Below are positions 26,033-37,639 of a stretch of DNA of 64,000 bases, piece after piece; the stretch's first letter is position 1, and every line of letters begins with the position of its first letter. This stretch comes from Closterium sp. Naga37s-1 (taxonomy: Eukaryota > Streptophyta > Zygnematophyceae > Desmidiales > Closteriaceae): assembly GCA_947471745.1 (NCBI GenBank), contig CANJKZ010000960.1, forward strand, positions 2,418,001 through 2,482,000, in the 5' to 3' direction. The notes under the pieces were generated by a model, which was not told where the DNA came from, searched no databases, and saw nothing but the letters and a program-made list of their open reading frames with translations. A program made the position numbers and the translations under genes.

Positions 26033-28440
26033 CTATAACGCCGGCTGCGACTGGTCAGGAGAAGACGGGACACCAATAACCTCCTTAAGCAGGGGAACGA
26101 AGTACGGTCGCGGCCGCACAGTGCCTCCTAAGCCTCCAGCTCCAGGGTCAAAAGCTCCAGCTCCTCCAGCTCCAGCGCCTCCCGCGCCATTGCCTCCAGC
26201 ACCAGCGCCAACAGCTCGAGCTCCTCCAGCCCCAGCAACTCCAGGCTCCGTAGGGTCTCCAGCTCTAGCTCCCCCAACACCACCAGTCCCGGCAGCTCCA
26301 GTACCCCCGGTACGAGCACCTCCAGGACCAGCAGCTGCAGCACCTCCGGTACCACCAGCTCCAGCAATAACTCCAGCACCTCCAGCTCCAGTGTCTCCCG
26401 CGGCAAAGACTCCAGCTCCGGCAGCTCCACTCCGAAGGCGGGTGCGCTGAGCAAACCACTCGCGCAGCTGCTGCGGGGAGAGTGGCTCCGGGCAAGGAGA
26501 CATTCATGGTGGAGCACCCGCACGACCTCCAGAAGAAGCAGTACCCCTCGGGTCAGCACCCCCAAACTCCGCACCCTCATACGCAGTACCCCCAGGCTCC
26601 ACACACTCAGGCTCAGCACCCCCAGGCTCCACACCCGCAGGCTCAGCACCCCCAGGCTCAGCAACCCCAGACCCGGCACCCTCAGACTCCACACCCTCAG
26701 GCTCCGCACCCCCAGACCCGGCACCCTCAGACCCCGCACCCCCAGGCTCCGCACCCCCAGGCTCCGCACCCCCAGACGCAGCACCTGAGCCGACACCTAC
26801 CTCAACAGGCGCAGTACCAGGGAGAGGGTCTACTTGAGACACACCTGAGGAAGTAGGACCCTGGGGGGGGAGGGGGTCTACCGAAGGGGGACCTGGAGCA
26901 AGGAAGAGTGGCGAGGGTGGGGAAGGAGCAGAGCGGTAGGGGAAGAGACGGTAAAAGGGAACCGACTCGTCAAAAGTGACGTCCTGAGAGGGGAAGACAC
27001 GGCGTAAGGTGGGGTGGTAAAACTGCCAGCCAGGCGCATCAGGGGAAAAGCCAAGGAAGACGCAGGGAATAGCGCGGGCGGAGAGCTTGTCCGCAGACGT
27101 ATCGCGAACAAAGGCACGAGAACCCCAGACCCGGAACACCGACGCATCGCCAACCTTAACAGTCCAACGCAGTGTAGGCGAGGTCTCCGGCAAGGAGACA
27201 CGGGACCAGAGGTTGAGCTGATGCACAGCGTACCGGACCGCAAACGGCCACTGAAAATGGGGAGCAGCCGCATGGATCATGGAGGTACGAGCGACCTCCA
27301 TGACTAGGCCAATGCGTCGCTCAGCAATCCCATTTTGCTGAGGGGAGTCCGGAAGCGTGAACGTCTGGAGAATGCCCTCCCCACGACAAAATTCCCGCAA
27401 GAGGTCGGAGGAGAACTCACCACCTCTGTCAGAGTGCAGACGTAGGACAGGAAGGTCCTAGCGGAACCGCTCGCAAAGATGGAGACGGACTGCGCGGATC
27501 CAAGTGATCAAGACATCAAGGACCTCACCCTTGCTGCGCAAGGGGAAGACCGTGGTGTAGCACGTGTAGTCGTCAACAACCAGCAGAAAGTAGCGCTCGC
27601 GGCCCTGTCCACTGACGCAGGCTGGGCCTCACACGTCCATCTGGAGAGTCTGCAGGGGAGCAGACGTCAGGGGAAACGAGGAGGAGTGAGGAGCGGCGCA
27701 CTGCCGCCCCTCAACGCGGGGAAGGCAGGGCGGGGCAGGCGAGGGCGGGAGAGGAGGCAGAGACCTGGGAAGACCAGAGACAAGGAGGCGGGAGTGCATG
27801 CCACGAAGGCGTGGCAGGGAGGGGGTGCGACAAGAGGCGACACGAGCATGGGGGTGCTACCTGACCTGACGCGAACACCTGAGCAGACGCCGCTACCTGA
27901 GGAGGCTCGATAGCTAGTGAGTAAAGACTCAACCCTGGCCGACGAGTGAACGTGGCCAGGTGTCGGGCCGTCCGTGTACACATGCAGATTGACACACGCT
28001 GACCCCCAGGAGCTGTGGAAGTGACCATCGCGTCCAGGAGGGCAGCGGTACTCACCAAGTTCGTAGAGAACGAGGGGAGGTGAAGGCCTGACAGTGAACT
28101 TGACGGAACCGCCGGACACGGGAGCACAGTGGAGGAACAGGCGAGGACTGGGCCCCCGGAGGGGTCAGCCTGCCTGACCGGTACAAGTGCAGAGAGAGGA
28201 GTGAGGGTGGTGCTGTCGCGAAAGAAACAGCGTGAGGCACGTGAGTCAAGTGTGAAGTTGTGCAAGGCCTGAGCAGGCGCAGTACCAGGGAGAACAGACT
28301 CACTAGCACCTAGAGCAGCAGCCTCTATACATGGGTCAGGCGGCACACACAAGTAACAGTCACCCTCAGCACTAGCCGACAAAGCATGCATAGCAGCAAG
28401 GATAGCATCAAAGTCTAGGTCAAAGATAGCAACTCCAGTC
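26033..28440 (-). pseudogene. copia H protease-integrase-linker
   Basis: The linker (26033-26800) is made of Gly-Ala repeats and acidic PGGAEPEG repeats. Integrase (26840-27640) has SPQQNGIAERRIG near 27310, DRGGEF-type sequence near 27430 and MDV near 27635. Damage includes a TAG at 27458-27460 for the Gln of RFRQDL, and a TGA at 27629-27631 for the Trp of MDVWG. The protease part (28391-27711) has FTLDSRAS, so the Gly of DSGAS is replaced by Arg and activity is doubtful even in frame. Confidence 0.85.
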
Positions 28441-29569
28441 CTAAGCAGCTCTGCCCAGCGGGGGTGCTCAGCCTCGTCACCAAACTCTGTGCGCCAAGCG
28501 TCGTCGAGGCGGGAGAAGCAGCGGTGCTGAGTGTGAAGCTTCCCGCATGTTTGACCAGCACGGTCACACGTGCGAATGACATACGGGCAGCTAACACTAC
28601 CCCCAGACGCCCCACGCTGAGCAAACCACTCACGAAGCTGCTGGGGCGATGGAGTCGCCCTCCGACGCTACTGCTGCTGCCTCTGGCCTCCTCCAGAACC
28701 TCCACGTGGAGCTCCAGTCCAACCGCCACCACTCCCACTGCTGCCACTACTGCCACTCCCACCGCTGCCTCCACTGCCGCCACCAAAGCCCCCACTCCCG
28801 CCACCACTCCCACCGCTGCCACCACCTCCACTGCCCCCACCACCTCCACTGCTGCCCCCACCACCACCCCCGCTGCCACCGCCACCACCCCTGCCACCCT
28901 TTCCCTTGCTGCTGCAGCGCTTCGCACTAGCAGAAGCGGCCCCGACGTCCGCAGCACCAGGGACGTCAGCAGCAGTAGCAGAGGCGTAGGAGGGAGCAAG
29001 GGGGGAGGGGGAGCACCCCTCAAAGAAGGGCGTGCGCGGAGTGCCACGAGCAGCACCTACAGCGACTACACTAGTCTCAGCTGCAAGGAGGTGCTGCTCG
29101 AGTAGGTCAACAGTGAGGGCTGTGGGGTCAAGGGCGAGAAATTGGTCCCTGACAGAGCGAAGAGAGTCAGGGAGGCGAGTGACTATGAAGTAAAGAGTGA
29201 TGTACATCGGGGTGGGTTCTTTGCAAGGGACTCTGCTGGGAGGGCAGCGCGGTAGCGAGCATCGCTAGTGCGAAGGTGGGAAACTAGGTCCTCTACTGTG
29301 GCAAAGGCGGACAGCTCGGGGAACTGGTAGGGCAGTAGGAGGCGGCCTAGAGCAGCAGTGGCAGGCGAGGGGTAGCGAGCGACGACAGCGTCGTACAGTG
29401 CATGTGAAATCCTGTGCTGTCCGAAGTGAGCGCATTCGGCCAACGGCAGGTGGTTGCAAATGGCTAAGCGGGCAGCAGCGTCGTGAGTAAGCCACTGTGA
29501 GCGGGTCGCACTGTCAGCTATGGTGGGAGGGGCGGGAGCAGCGCCAGACGTGTGGTCAAACAACGAAAC
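28441..29569 (-). pseudogene. copia H gag, C-terminal part
   Basis: Continues from 35323 across element I. It has ALYDAVVARYPSP and RLPDSLRSVRDQF, then a Gly/Ser-rich run (28900-28680) and a knuckle region near 28590-28510. Frameshifts split it near 29215 and 28670. The N-terminal start lies at 35435. Confidence 0.82.
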
Positions 29570-29701
29570 TGTCAAACTTATATATAGCTTACATTGTGTA
29601 GGCTGTAGTGGGGTAGCCCATAAGGGGTACAACCCAATTAGGGTTAGTAGTTGTACCCAACTCTTTGCTAGTTCATTCATTCTCGTTCATTTTTTCTGAC
29701 A
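29570..29701 (+). repeat. 5' LTR of copia I
   Basis: TGTCAAACTTATATATAG..TTCTGACA; the TATATA box begins at base 10 of the LTR. Primer-binding site TGGCTTCAGAGCAGG follows at 29702-29716. Confidence 0.95.
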
Positions 29702-29754
29702 TGGCTTCAGAGCAGGTCCCTTCTAGGTCCGTTTTTTTGGCCCATCACCTGCTG

Positions 29755-30885
29755 CCCTGCCACCCACCCTCGCGACCCGTAGGCCCCCTAGGCCCCGACC
29801 CGTCGTCGCTCCTAGCCCGGCCCGTCGCCCCTAGCCCGGCCTCTCGTCGCTCGTCGCCCCTAGACTCGGCTCCTTGGCCCCGTCACCCCTAGCCGCGGCC
29901 CCTCGGCCCCGTCGCCCCTAGCCGCGGCCCCTCGGCCCCCGTCGCCCCGTCGCCCCTAGCTGCGGCCCCTCGGCCCCGTCGCCCCTAGCCGCGGCCACGT
30001 CGCCCCGTCGCCCCTAGCTGCGGCCCCGTTGCCCTAGTTGCGGCCACGTTGCCCCGTCGCACCCAGCCGCGGCCCCTCGGCCCCGTCGCCCCTAGCCGCG
30101 GCCCCTCGGCCCCCGTCGCCCCGTCGCCCCTAGCTGCGGCCCCTCGGCCCCGTCGCCCCTAGCCGCGGCCACGTCGCCCCGTCGCCCCTAGCTGCGGCCC
30201 CGTTGCCCTAGTCGCGGCCACGTTGCCCCGTCGCACCTAGCCGCGGCCCCTCGGCCCCGTCACCCCTAGCCACGGCCCCTCGCAACTTGTCGCCCCGTCG
30301 CCCCTAGTCGCGGCCCCTCGGCCCCGTCGCCCCTAGCCGCGGCCCCTCGCGACCCGTCGCCCCGTCGCCCCTAGCCGCGGCCAAGTCGGCCCGTCGCCCC
30401 TAGACTCGGCCCCTTGGCCCCGTCGCACCTAGCTGCGGCCCCTCGGCCCCGTCACCCCTAGCCGCGGCCCCTCGCGACCCGTCGCCCCGTCGCCCCTAGT
30501 CGCGGCCCCTCGGCCCCGTCGCCCCTAGCCGTGGCCCCTCGCGGCCCGTCGCCCCGTCGCCCCTAGCCGCGGCCACGTCGGCCCGTCGCCCCTAGACTCG
30601 GCCCCTTGGCCCCGTCGCCCCTAGACGCGGCCCCATCGCCCCTAGCCTCGGCCCCGCGGCCTCCCCTCACGACACGTCGCCCCGCCGCCCCTAGTCTCGG
30701 CCCCTCGGCCCCGTTGCACCTAGCCGCAGCCCCTTGCAACCCGTCGCCCCGTCGCCCCTAGCCTCGGCCCCTCGCGACCTGTCGCCCCTAACCGCGCCCC
30801 CCCCCCCCCCCCGCCTCGGCCCCTAGCCTTGGCCCCTCGCCCCCCCCCTTCGTGTTTGGCCCCTCGGCCCCTAGGCCCCTCGGCC
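29755..30885. repeat. leader minisatellite of copia I
   Basis: C-rich units around CCCCGTCGCCCCTAGCCGCGGCCCCTCGG, with higher-order duplication: about 29900-30050 recurs at about 30075-30235. A pure C run lies near 30797-30812. The array ends abruptly in pol sequence. Confidence 0.88.
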
Positions 30886-33800
30886 TGGGGGTCAGCGTGT
30901 GTCGATCTGCATGTGCACACAAACGGGGCGTCACCTGGCCACGTTCACTCGTCGGCCAGGGTCGAGTCTGTACACACTCGCTACCAAGCCTCTTCAGGTA
31001 GCTGTGTCTGCTCAGGTGTCCGCGTCAGGTCAGGTAGCCGCCTCTTGCTCGTGTTGCCTCCTGTCGCACCAGACTCTTCTGTGGCACCACCGCCTGGGTC
31101 ACCCCTCCCTGCCACGCCTTTGTGGCATGCACTCCCGTCTTCTTGTCTCTGGTCTACCCAAGTCTCTTCCTCCCCTCCCGCCCTCGCCTGCCCCGCCCTG
31201 CCTTCCTTGCGTTGAGGGGCGGCAGCGCGCCGCTCCTCACTCCTCCTCGTTTCCCCTGACGACTGCTCCCCTGCAGACTCTCCACATGGACGTGTGGGGC
31301 CCAGCCCGCGTCAGTGGACGACTACACGCGGTACACCACGGTCTTCCCCTTGCGCAGCAAGGGTGAGGTTGTTGATGTCTTGATCCCTTGGATCCGCACA
31401 GTCCGTCTCCAGCTCCGCGAGAGGTTCGGCCAGGACCTTCCTGTCCTGCGTCTGCACTTTGACAGAGGTGGTGAGTTCTCCTCCAACCTCTTGCGGGACT
31501 TTTGTCGTGGGGAGGGCATTCTCCAGTTGTACACTTCCGGACTCCCCTCAGCAAAATGGGATTGCTGAGCGCCGCATTGGCTTAGTCATGGAGGTTGCTC
31601 GTACCTCCATGATCCATGCGGCTGCCCCCCATTTTCTGTGGCCGTTTGCGGTCCGGTACGTTGCGCATCAGCTCAACCTCTGGCCCCATGACTCCTTGCC
31701 GGAGACCTCGCCCACGCTGCGTTGGACGGGGGAGGTTGGCGATGCGTCGGTGTTCCGGGTCTGGGGTTCTCGTGCCTTTGTTCGCGATACGTCCGCGGAC
31801 AAGCTCTCCGCCCGTGCTATCCCCTGCGTCTTCCTTGGCTTTGTCCCTGACACGCCTGGCTGGCAGTTTTACCACCCCACCTCGCGCCGTGTCCTCCCTT
31901 CTCAGGACGTCACTTTTGACGAGTCGGTTCCCTTTTACCATCTCTTCCCTACCGCTCTGCCCCTCCCCCGCCCCCGCCACTCTTCCTTGCTCCCGGTCCC
32001 CCTCCGGTAGATCCCCTCCCGCCCCATGGTCCTGCTCCCTCCGGTGTGTCTCAGGTAGACCCTCTCCCTGGTACTGCGCCTGTCGAGGTAGCTGTCGGCT
32101 CAGGTGCTGCTCGAGGTGCTGCGTCTAGGGGTGCTGCCTCTGGGGGTGCGGAGCCGGGGGGTGCGGGGTCTGAGGGTGCTGGGTCTGGGGGTGCTGAGCC
32201 TGGGGGTGAGGAGCCTGGGAGTGCTGAGCCTGAGGGTGTTGAGCCTGGGGTTACTGAGTCCGAGGGTGCGGATTCTAGGGGTGCTGAGCCTCGGGGTGCT
32301 GCTTCGGCTGGAGGTCCTGCGGGTGGTTTGCTGCAACTGTCTCCGCAGCAGCTGCGTGAGTGGCTTGTTCGGCGCGCACAACTTCGGAGTGGAGCTACTG
32401 GAGCTGGGGACGCTGGAGCTGGAGGTGCTGGAGTTACTGCTGGAGCTGGTGGTACTGGAGGTATTGCGACTGCTGGTCCTAGAGGTGCTCGTACCGGGGG
32501 TGCTGGAGCTGCCGGGACTGGTGGTGTTGGGGGCGCTGGAGCTGGAGACCCTACGGAGCCTAGAGCTGCTGGAGCTGGAGGCTCTTGTGCTAGTGGCGCT
32601 GGAGCTGGAGGAGCTCGAGTTGGAGGCGCTGGCGCAGGAGGCGCTGGAACTGCAAGAGCTGGAGCTGTTGACCCTGGAGCTGGAGGTGCTGGAGGCACAG
32701 TGCGCCCTCGACCGTACTTCGTTCCCCTGCTTCAGCAGGTTCTTGGTGTCCCGTATTCTACTAGCCTTACTCCTCCCCTCCTGTGTCCACCGCCTGACCA
32801 GTCGCAGCCGCCGTTACTGTCAGCCTCTCCACTGCCTGCTCCTTCTCCTTACACTAAGCAGTCCGGTGGTCTTACAGAGTGTCGTGAGCCTGCGTCTCAT
32901 CCTGTCTTGCCTGTTCGCACTGCTCGACGCGTTCCTCGTTCGCGTCCTCCTCCTGTCCCTGGCATGCACACTATGGCACTCCGTCCTTCCTCTGTTCCAC
33001 TGCGCGTTCCTCTACCTGCTCCTCCGGAGTCCTCTCTTCTTGAGGTCCCTGGCCCTGAGTCTGACCGCGCTCGTGTTGCCAGTCCCAGTGTCTCTCGTCT
33101 CCTCGCCACTGCTGTCACTGACCCTTCTTTTGAGTCTGCTGCTGCGTCTGCTCTTGTTGCTGAGCTGCTTGAATTCGCTGCTACCTTCCGTCTAGACTAC
33201 GCCACTGCTCTTGTTGCTGAGTCTGAGTCTGCGTCTGCCAGTCCTGCTTCCGTCGGGGGTGAGTGTGCTCTTGGCACGGACGTCCTTGAGGACAGGCAAG
33301 AGGACTTCAAGTGTCTTGCAGCTGCTGTACCTCGTTTCGCTTCCATGCTGCTTGCCCCTGAGGGAGACCCGGATGCACCAGACATCCCAACCCTGCGCTC
33401 TTACACAGAGGCGATTACGGGTCCTTACTCCTCTCGGTGGCAGGCAGCCATGGGTGCCGAGATGGCATCCTGGAAGTCCACAGGCACCTACGTCGACAAG
33501 GTTCCCCCACCTGGGGCGAACATAGTCGATGGCATGTGGATCTTTAGGGTGAAGCGGCCGCCAGGTTCTCCGCCTGCCTTCGAGGCGCGTTACGCTGCTC
33601 GAGGCTTCAGTCAGCGATAGGGAGTTGACTACTTCCAGACCTTCTCCCCCACCCCAAAGATGACTACTCTTCGGGTGTTGCTGCACGTCGCTGCTCAGCG
33701 TGACTACAAGTTGCACTCTCTGGACTTCAGCATAGCTTTCCTGCAGGGCAGCCTGCACGAGGAGATCTGGCTGCGCCGCCCACCTGGCTTCACTGAGTCT

Positions 33801-34964
33801 TTTCCTGCAGGTACCCAGTGGAGCCTCCGCCGGCCAGTCTACGGTCTCCGCCAAGCACCTCGCGAGTGGCACGACACACTGAGGACTACACTTGCGGCTC
33901 TTGGGTTTGCTCCATCGACTGCTGACCCGTCGCTGTTTCTACGCACCGACAACTCGCTGCCGCCGTTCTACGTCCTCGTGTACGTCGACGACCTCGTCTT
34001 TGCCACTGCTGACACCGAGGCACTGACCCTTGTGAAGTTGGAGCTGCAAAAAAGACACACCTGCACTGACCTGGGTGAACTGTGTAGCTATCTTGGCTTG
34101 CAGATCACCCGGGACAGAGCACGGCGCACCATCACCCTGACTAAGTCACACATGGTGCACCAGGTCCTTCAGCGCTTCGGCTTCCAGTTCTCCTCGCCAC
34201 AGCCCACTCCTCTGTCTACCAGCCACTCGCTCTCAGCTCCACCTTCGAACGAGTCCGTAGAGCCGAGTGGTCCGTACCCAGAGCTTATGGGTTGCCTTAT
34301 GTACCTGATGACGTGCACACGACCTGACCTTGCGTACCCTCTTAGCCTTCTGGCTCGCTACATCGCTCCCGGTAGGCACCAAAAGGTGCACTGGGATGCT
34401 GCAAAGAGGGTACTGCGTTACTTGTGCAGTACGTCGGGCATGGGGCTCGTGCTTGGAGGACGGGGTCCATTTGTCCTCACCGGTCACGCAGACGCTTCCT
34501 GGGTTGACGACTCAGCTACGCAGCGGTCGTCACAGGGTTACACCTTCAGCCTTGGATCTGGCTCTATTTCTTGGCGGTCTACCCGCTCGTCTTCTGTTCT
34601 CAGCTCCAGTTGTGAGGCTGAGATCTACGCAGGGGCCATAGCTGCACAGGAGCTACGCTGGCTCACCTACCTGCTGACTGACTTGGGAGAGCAGCCTCGT
34701 TCGCCTCCAGTTCTGTACGTAGACAACAAGGCCATGATTGCCTTGTGTTAGGAGCATAGACTGGAGCACAGAACGAAGCACATCACTCTACGATATTTCC
34801 TTGCTCGAGAGTTGCAGCAGCGTGGCCAGCTTCGTCTTGCGTACGTGGCCACTAGGGCCAACACTGCTGATATATTCACCAAGGCACTTCCGCCTGGTGA
34901 TCATCAGCGCTTCTCTACTGTGTTAGGTCTTGTGCCTACTTTGCCTCACTTGCTCACTGCTTGA
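30886..34964 (+). pseudogene. copia I pol (pre-integrase to RNase H)
   Basis: Starts inside the protease/pre-integrase junction. HHRLGHP and CLPC occur near 31090-31200 and MDVWGPARVS near 31285. About 38 bases are then missing at 31313, fusing the sequence to DYTRY. Integrase continues with QQNG near 31550 after a frameshift. A linker of GGAEPGG and GAGGAG repeats (32090-32700), RT (33300-34250, YVDD near 33980) and RNase H follow. TAG replaces CAG at 33618-33620 and 34749-34751. Ends TTGCTCACTGCTTGA. Confidence 0.88.
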
Positions 34965-35190
34965 CTTTGTTTTTACTGTGATCTATACATATACCTGCAT
35001 GCTTATACTTGCTAAGGTATGATCACTGTATTGTTTGTTCATTTTATATAACTCTGCTTGTGAACTGGCCTTGTGGCCCTTTGCTTGTGCTCGGACTGTG
35101 TGGTGACTTTGTGATCCATCCTAAGCTTGCTTTGCTTTTCTTGATTGGTCTTGTGACCACTTGTTCTCCCCCATTTTGCCTATGGGGGTG
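34965..35190 (+). promoter_or_regulatory. 3' untranslated region and polypurine tract of copia I
   Basis: A conserved non-coding stretch, including ATACCTGCATGCTT, found after RNase H in A-type, F, H, I, C and L elements. It ends in a purine tract with TATGGGGGTG directly before the 3' LTR. Confidence 0.7.
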
Positions 35191-35322
35191 TGTCAAACTT
35201 ATATATAGCTTACATTGTGTAGGCTGTAGTGGGGTAGCCCATAAGGGGTACAACCCAATTATGGTTAGTACTTGTACCCAACTCTTTGCTAGTTCATTCA
35301 TTCTCGTTCGTTCTTTCTGACA
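35191..35322 (+). repeat. 3' LTR of copia I
   Basis: TGTCAAAC..TTCTGACA, followed by the second GAAAC and the resumed gag of H. Confidence 0.95.
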
Positions 35323-35435
35323 GAAACACTGTCCCTAGAGTCGCTCCGTAGGAACAGCTGCAGGTCGTCAAGCCACGTGTCAAACTGGATAGGGCGGCCC
35401 TCAGGATTGAAAGCGAGGACGGGAAGAGAAGCCAT
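35323..35435 (-). pseudogene. copia H gag, N-terminal 37 codons
   Basis: The ATG at 35435 gives MASLPVLAFNPEGRP..FDTWLDDLQLF. The codon run is cut at 35323 by element I and continues at 29569. Confidence 0.88.
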
Positions 35436-35559
35436 AGCAGCAGAGGAGAGGGGCAGCTAGCAGGCTGCAAGAGGCGGCACGGAGGCTGCAAGGGGCGGCG
35501 CACGTGCGGCAAGAGGGGCAGCGCGTGGGCTGCAAGAAGTGCTGGCGGGCCGCAAGCAG

Positions 35560-36110
35560 GCGGGGCGCCGGCTGTAGGGGCAGTGGCCGGGGGTAGGGGT
35601 CGACGGGGGGCCAGGGCCTAGGGGTCGACGGGTCGCGCCGGACATAGAGGTCGACGGGGGGGGGCGGGGCCTAGGGGTCAACGGGGCACACCGGGCGTAG
35701 GGATCGACGGGGGGCCGGGGCCTAGGGGTCGACGGGCGGGCCGGGCGTAGGGGTCGACGTGGGGCCGGGGCCTAGGGGTCAACGGGGCGCGCCGGGCTAG
35801 GGGTCGACGGGGGCCGGGGCCTAGGGGTCGACGGGGTGCACCGGGCGTAGGGGTCGACGGGGGGGGCTGGGGCCTAGGGGTCGACGGGCGGGCAGGGCGT
35901 AGGGGTTGACATGGGGCCGGGGCCTAGGGGTCGACGGGGCGCGCCGGGCTAGGGGTCGACGGGGGGCCGGGGCCTAGGGGTTGACGGGCGGGCCGGGCGT
36001 AGGGGTCGACGTGGGGCCGGGGCCTAGGGGTCGACGGGGCGCGCCGGGCTAGGGGTCGACGGGGGGCCGGGGCCTAGGGGTCGACGGGGCGCACCGGGCG
36101 TAGGGGTCGA

Positions 36111-36163
<53 letters not shown>

Positions 36164-36480
36164 TAGGGGTCGACGGGCAGGCCGGGCGTAGGGGTCGACG
36201 GGGGGCCGGGGCCTAGGGGTCGACGGGGCGCGCCGGGCTAGGGGTCGACGGGGGGGCCGGGGCCTAGGGGTTGACGGGGCGCGCCGGGGCCTAGGGGCGA
36301 CGGGCGGGCCGGAGGCCTAGGGTCGACGGGTCGCGACAGGGCCTAGGGGCCACGGGCGGGCCGGGGCCTAGGGGTCGACGGGTCGCACCGGGGCCTAGGG
36401 GTCGACTGGCGCGTGGGGCCTAGGGGCAACGGGCGGGCCTGGGCCTAGGGTCGACAGGGCGCGCAGGGCAGTAGGGGCAG
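35560..36480. repeat. leader minisatellite of copia H
   Basis: Units of about 25-27 bp alternate GGGGCCTAGGGGTCGACGGG and GCGCGCCGGGCTAGGGGTCGACGG. The SalI-type GTCGAC and the CCTAGG cores are nearly invariant. Confidence 0.9.
36112..36161. repeat. 50-base G homopolymer
   Basis: An unbroken run of 50 G on the plus strand, inside the H leader at a unit that otherwise reads GACGGGGGGCCGGGGCC. It could be a true slippage expansion or a consensus artefact. Confidence 0.9.
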
Positions 36481-36553
36481 CACGAGGGCTGCAGAGGGCT
36501 GCTAGCGGGGTAGCGCTGTGGTGGGCCCTACAAAAACCGGTCCTAACGAAGGA

Positions 36554-36568
36554 CCTGCTCTGAAACCA
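36554..36568 (-). promoter_or_regulatory. primer-binding site of copia H
   Basis: TGGTTTCAGAGCAGG on the element strand, immediately after the 5' LTR; an initiator-Met tRNA type site with one change. Confidence 0.85.
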
Positions 36569-36699
36569 TGTCAGAAGAATGAACGAGAATGAATGAACTA
36601 TGAAAGAGTTGGGTACAAGTACTAACCCTAATTGGGTTGTACCCCTTATGGGCTACCCCACTATAGCCTACACAATGTAAGCAATATAACATTCCGACA
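36569..36699 (-). repeat. 5' LTR of copia H
   Basis: TGTCAGAAGAATG..ATTCCGACA, followed by the TGCCC duplication. Its last 15 bases differ most from the partner LTR. Confidence 0.95.
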
Positions 36700-36704
36700 T
36701 GCCC

Positions 36705-36884
36705 CGGATATACGATTGACGTAAACATACATATTGTTCCGGAATTGCGCCGGAATTACCAATTGAGATCTGTAAGTACTACATCACGAAGCTACTTCCG
36801 CGTTCATTTCCTTTGTTTCGGAAATAAAGTGTATGGAAGGCAAGACGCGATGCGTCAAACAAAATTCGCGCGAGCTAGAACAAC
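36705..36884. other. interior of the candidate DNA element, right half
   Basis: Non-coding. Contains the palindrome-rich TTCCGGAATTGCGCCGGAATT near 36738-36758 and GACGCGATGCGTC near 36844-36856. Confidence 0.45.
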
Positions 36885-37040
36885 TGAAATCAGGGTCATG
36901 TCAAACTTGTTTTTTTTCCTAGTTACTATTCGCGTGATCTGCTGCTAGTGTTTAGTTACCAAACGTGTGAAGCGAGATATCGAACGCGTGAAGTTACCAA
37001 ACGCGCTAAAACACCATGTTATGGTTACCGTACACGTTAT
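36885..37040 (-). repeat. right inverted repeat of the candidate DNA element
   Basis: Read in reverse complement it has ACGTGTACGGTAACC, GTTTTAGCGCGTTTGGTAACTTC, CACGCGTTCGATA and GCGAATAGTAACTAGGAAAAAAAACA, paralleling 23162-23310. It ends within five bases of the gypsy LTR. Confidence 0.55.
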
Positions 37041-37044
37041 AGTT

Positions 37045-37398
37045 TGTAAGGAAATTTCCTTTTCCTTACTTCGCGCCCCTGCTTACCGCGTATAAGACCA
37101 TTCCCGCCATCGGCACCCAAACAGTGAAATGTTACCTGCTCGCGACACTCGCCTCGACTACGACTCCCGCCACTATTCACGACGCGACCCAACCTCACGG
37201 TTCGGTTGGTAACCCGCGCTCCGGACCTCCGCCTCGACATATCCCAACCTCGGCGCTAGGCCCATAGCGCACCCCAAATCCTCGCGTTACCATTACCACT
37301 CTAGTTCGCTATATATTCTTCGTGCATGCCTTCTCTCATTGTACTGTTTTGCTTCGATAGTGCAATTCTCGCTCGCTCGCTCAATTGCACTCATAACA
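37045..37398 (+). repeat. 5' LTR of gypsy G (about 354 bp)
   Basis: Starts TGTAAGGAAATTTCC and ends ..CATAACA; 59226-59352 repeats its first 127 bp. TATATATTC at about 37310 is a likely TATA box. Confidence 0.88.
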
Positions 37399-37401
37399 CT
37401 T

Positions 37402-37618
37402 TGTCATAACTATATTATAACTGCATGTAGTTCTAGCCTTAGTGTAGTTATCCTAACTTCCTGCTTAGTGGTGTACTCACCTTTCCTACCCTATTTGTAC
37501 TCCACTTTCTATAGTGAAATCATTCTCCTCACCCAAACTCTCTCGACTCTCAACTCTAGCATGGCTCCTATGCCTCCTAAGCCTACACCTAGTTTCCCAG
37601 GTGCTTAGTACTTTAACA
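37402..37618 (+). repeat. 5' LTR of element E
   Basis: TGTCATAACTATATTATAACTGC..ACTTTAACA, 217 bp. It is not related to the 131-bp LTRs but shares CTCTCGACTCTCAA and ATGGCTCCT blocks with the LTR-like sequence at 57300-57504. Confidence 0.92.
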
Positions 37619-37639
37619 TGCTATCAGAGTAGGTCGTTC

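Larger units (their letters stand above)
29570..35322 (+). mobile_element. Ty1/copia retrotransposon I, inserted in gag of H
   Basis: LTRs 29570-29701 and 35191-35322 (132 bp, about four differences) are flanked by GAAAC at 29565-29569 and 35323-35327; removing it restores H gag in frame. It runs on the plus strand, opposite to H. It has leader, then pol, but gag and protease are missing: the C-rich leader joins the pre-integrase region at about 30886. It is therefore a deletion derivative, with further stops in pol. Confidence 0.95.
23588..36699 (-). mobile_element. Ty1/copia retrotransposon H, interrupted by element I
   Basis: LTRs at 23588-23718 and 36569-36699 (131 bp, about seven differences) are flanked by TGCCC at 23583-23587 and 36700-36704. 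From right to left: LTR, primer-binding site, leader with a long G run, gag start, element I, rest of gag, protease, integrase, linker, RT, RNase H, polypurine tract, LTR. Without I it is about 7.35 kb, the size of B. Many stops show it is dead. Confidence 0.95.

Noticed and set aside
29702..30885. CCCCTAGCC-rich array considered as rDNA spacer or telomere-like repeat
   Set aside because: It lies between a primer-binding site and pol of an LTR element, and the unit is not a telomere motif.
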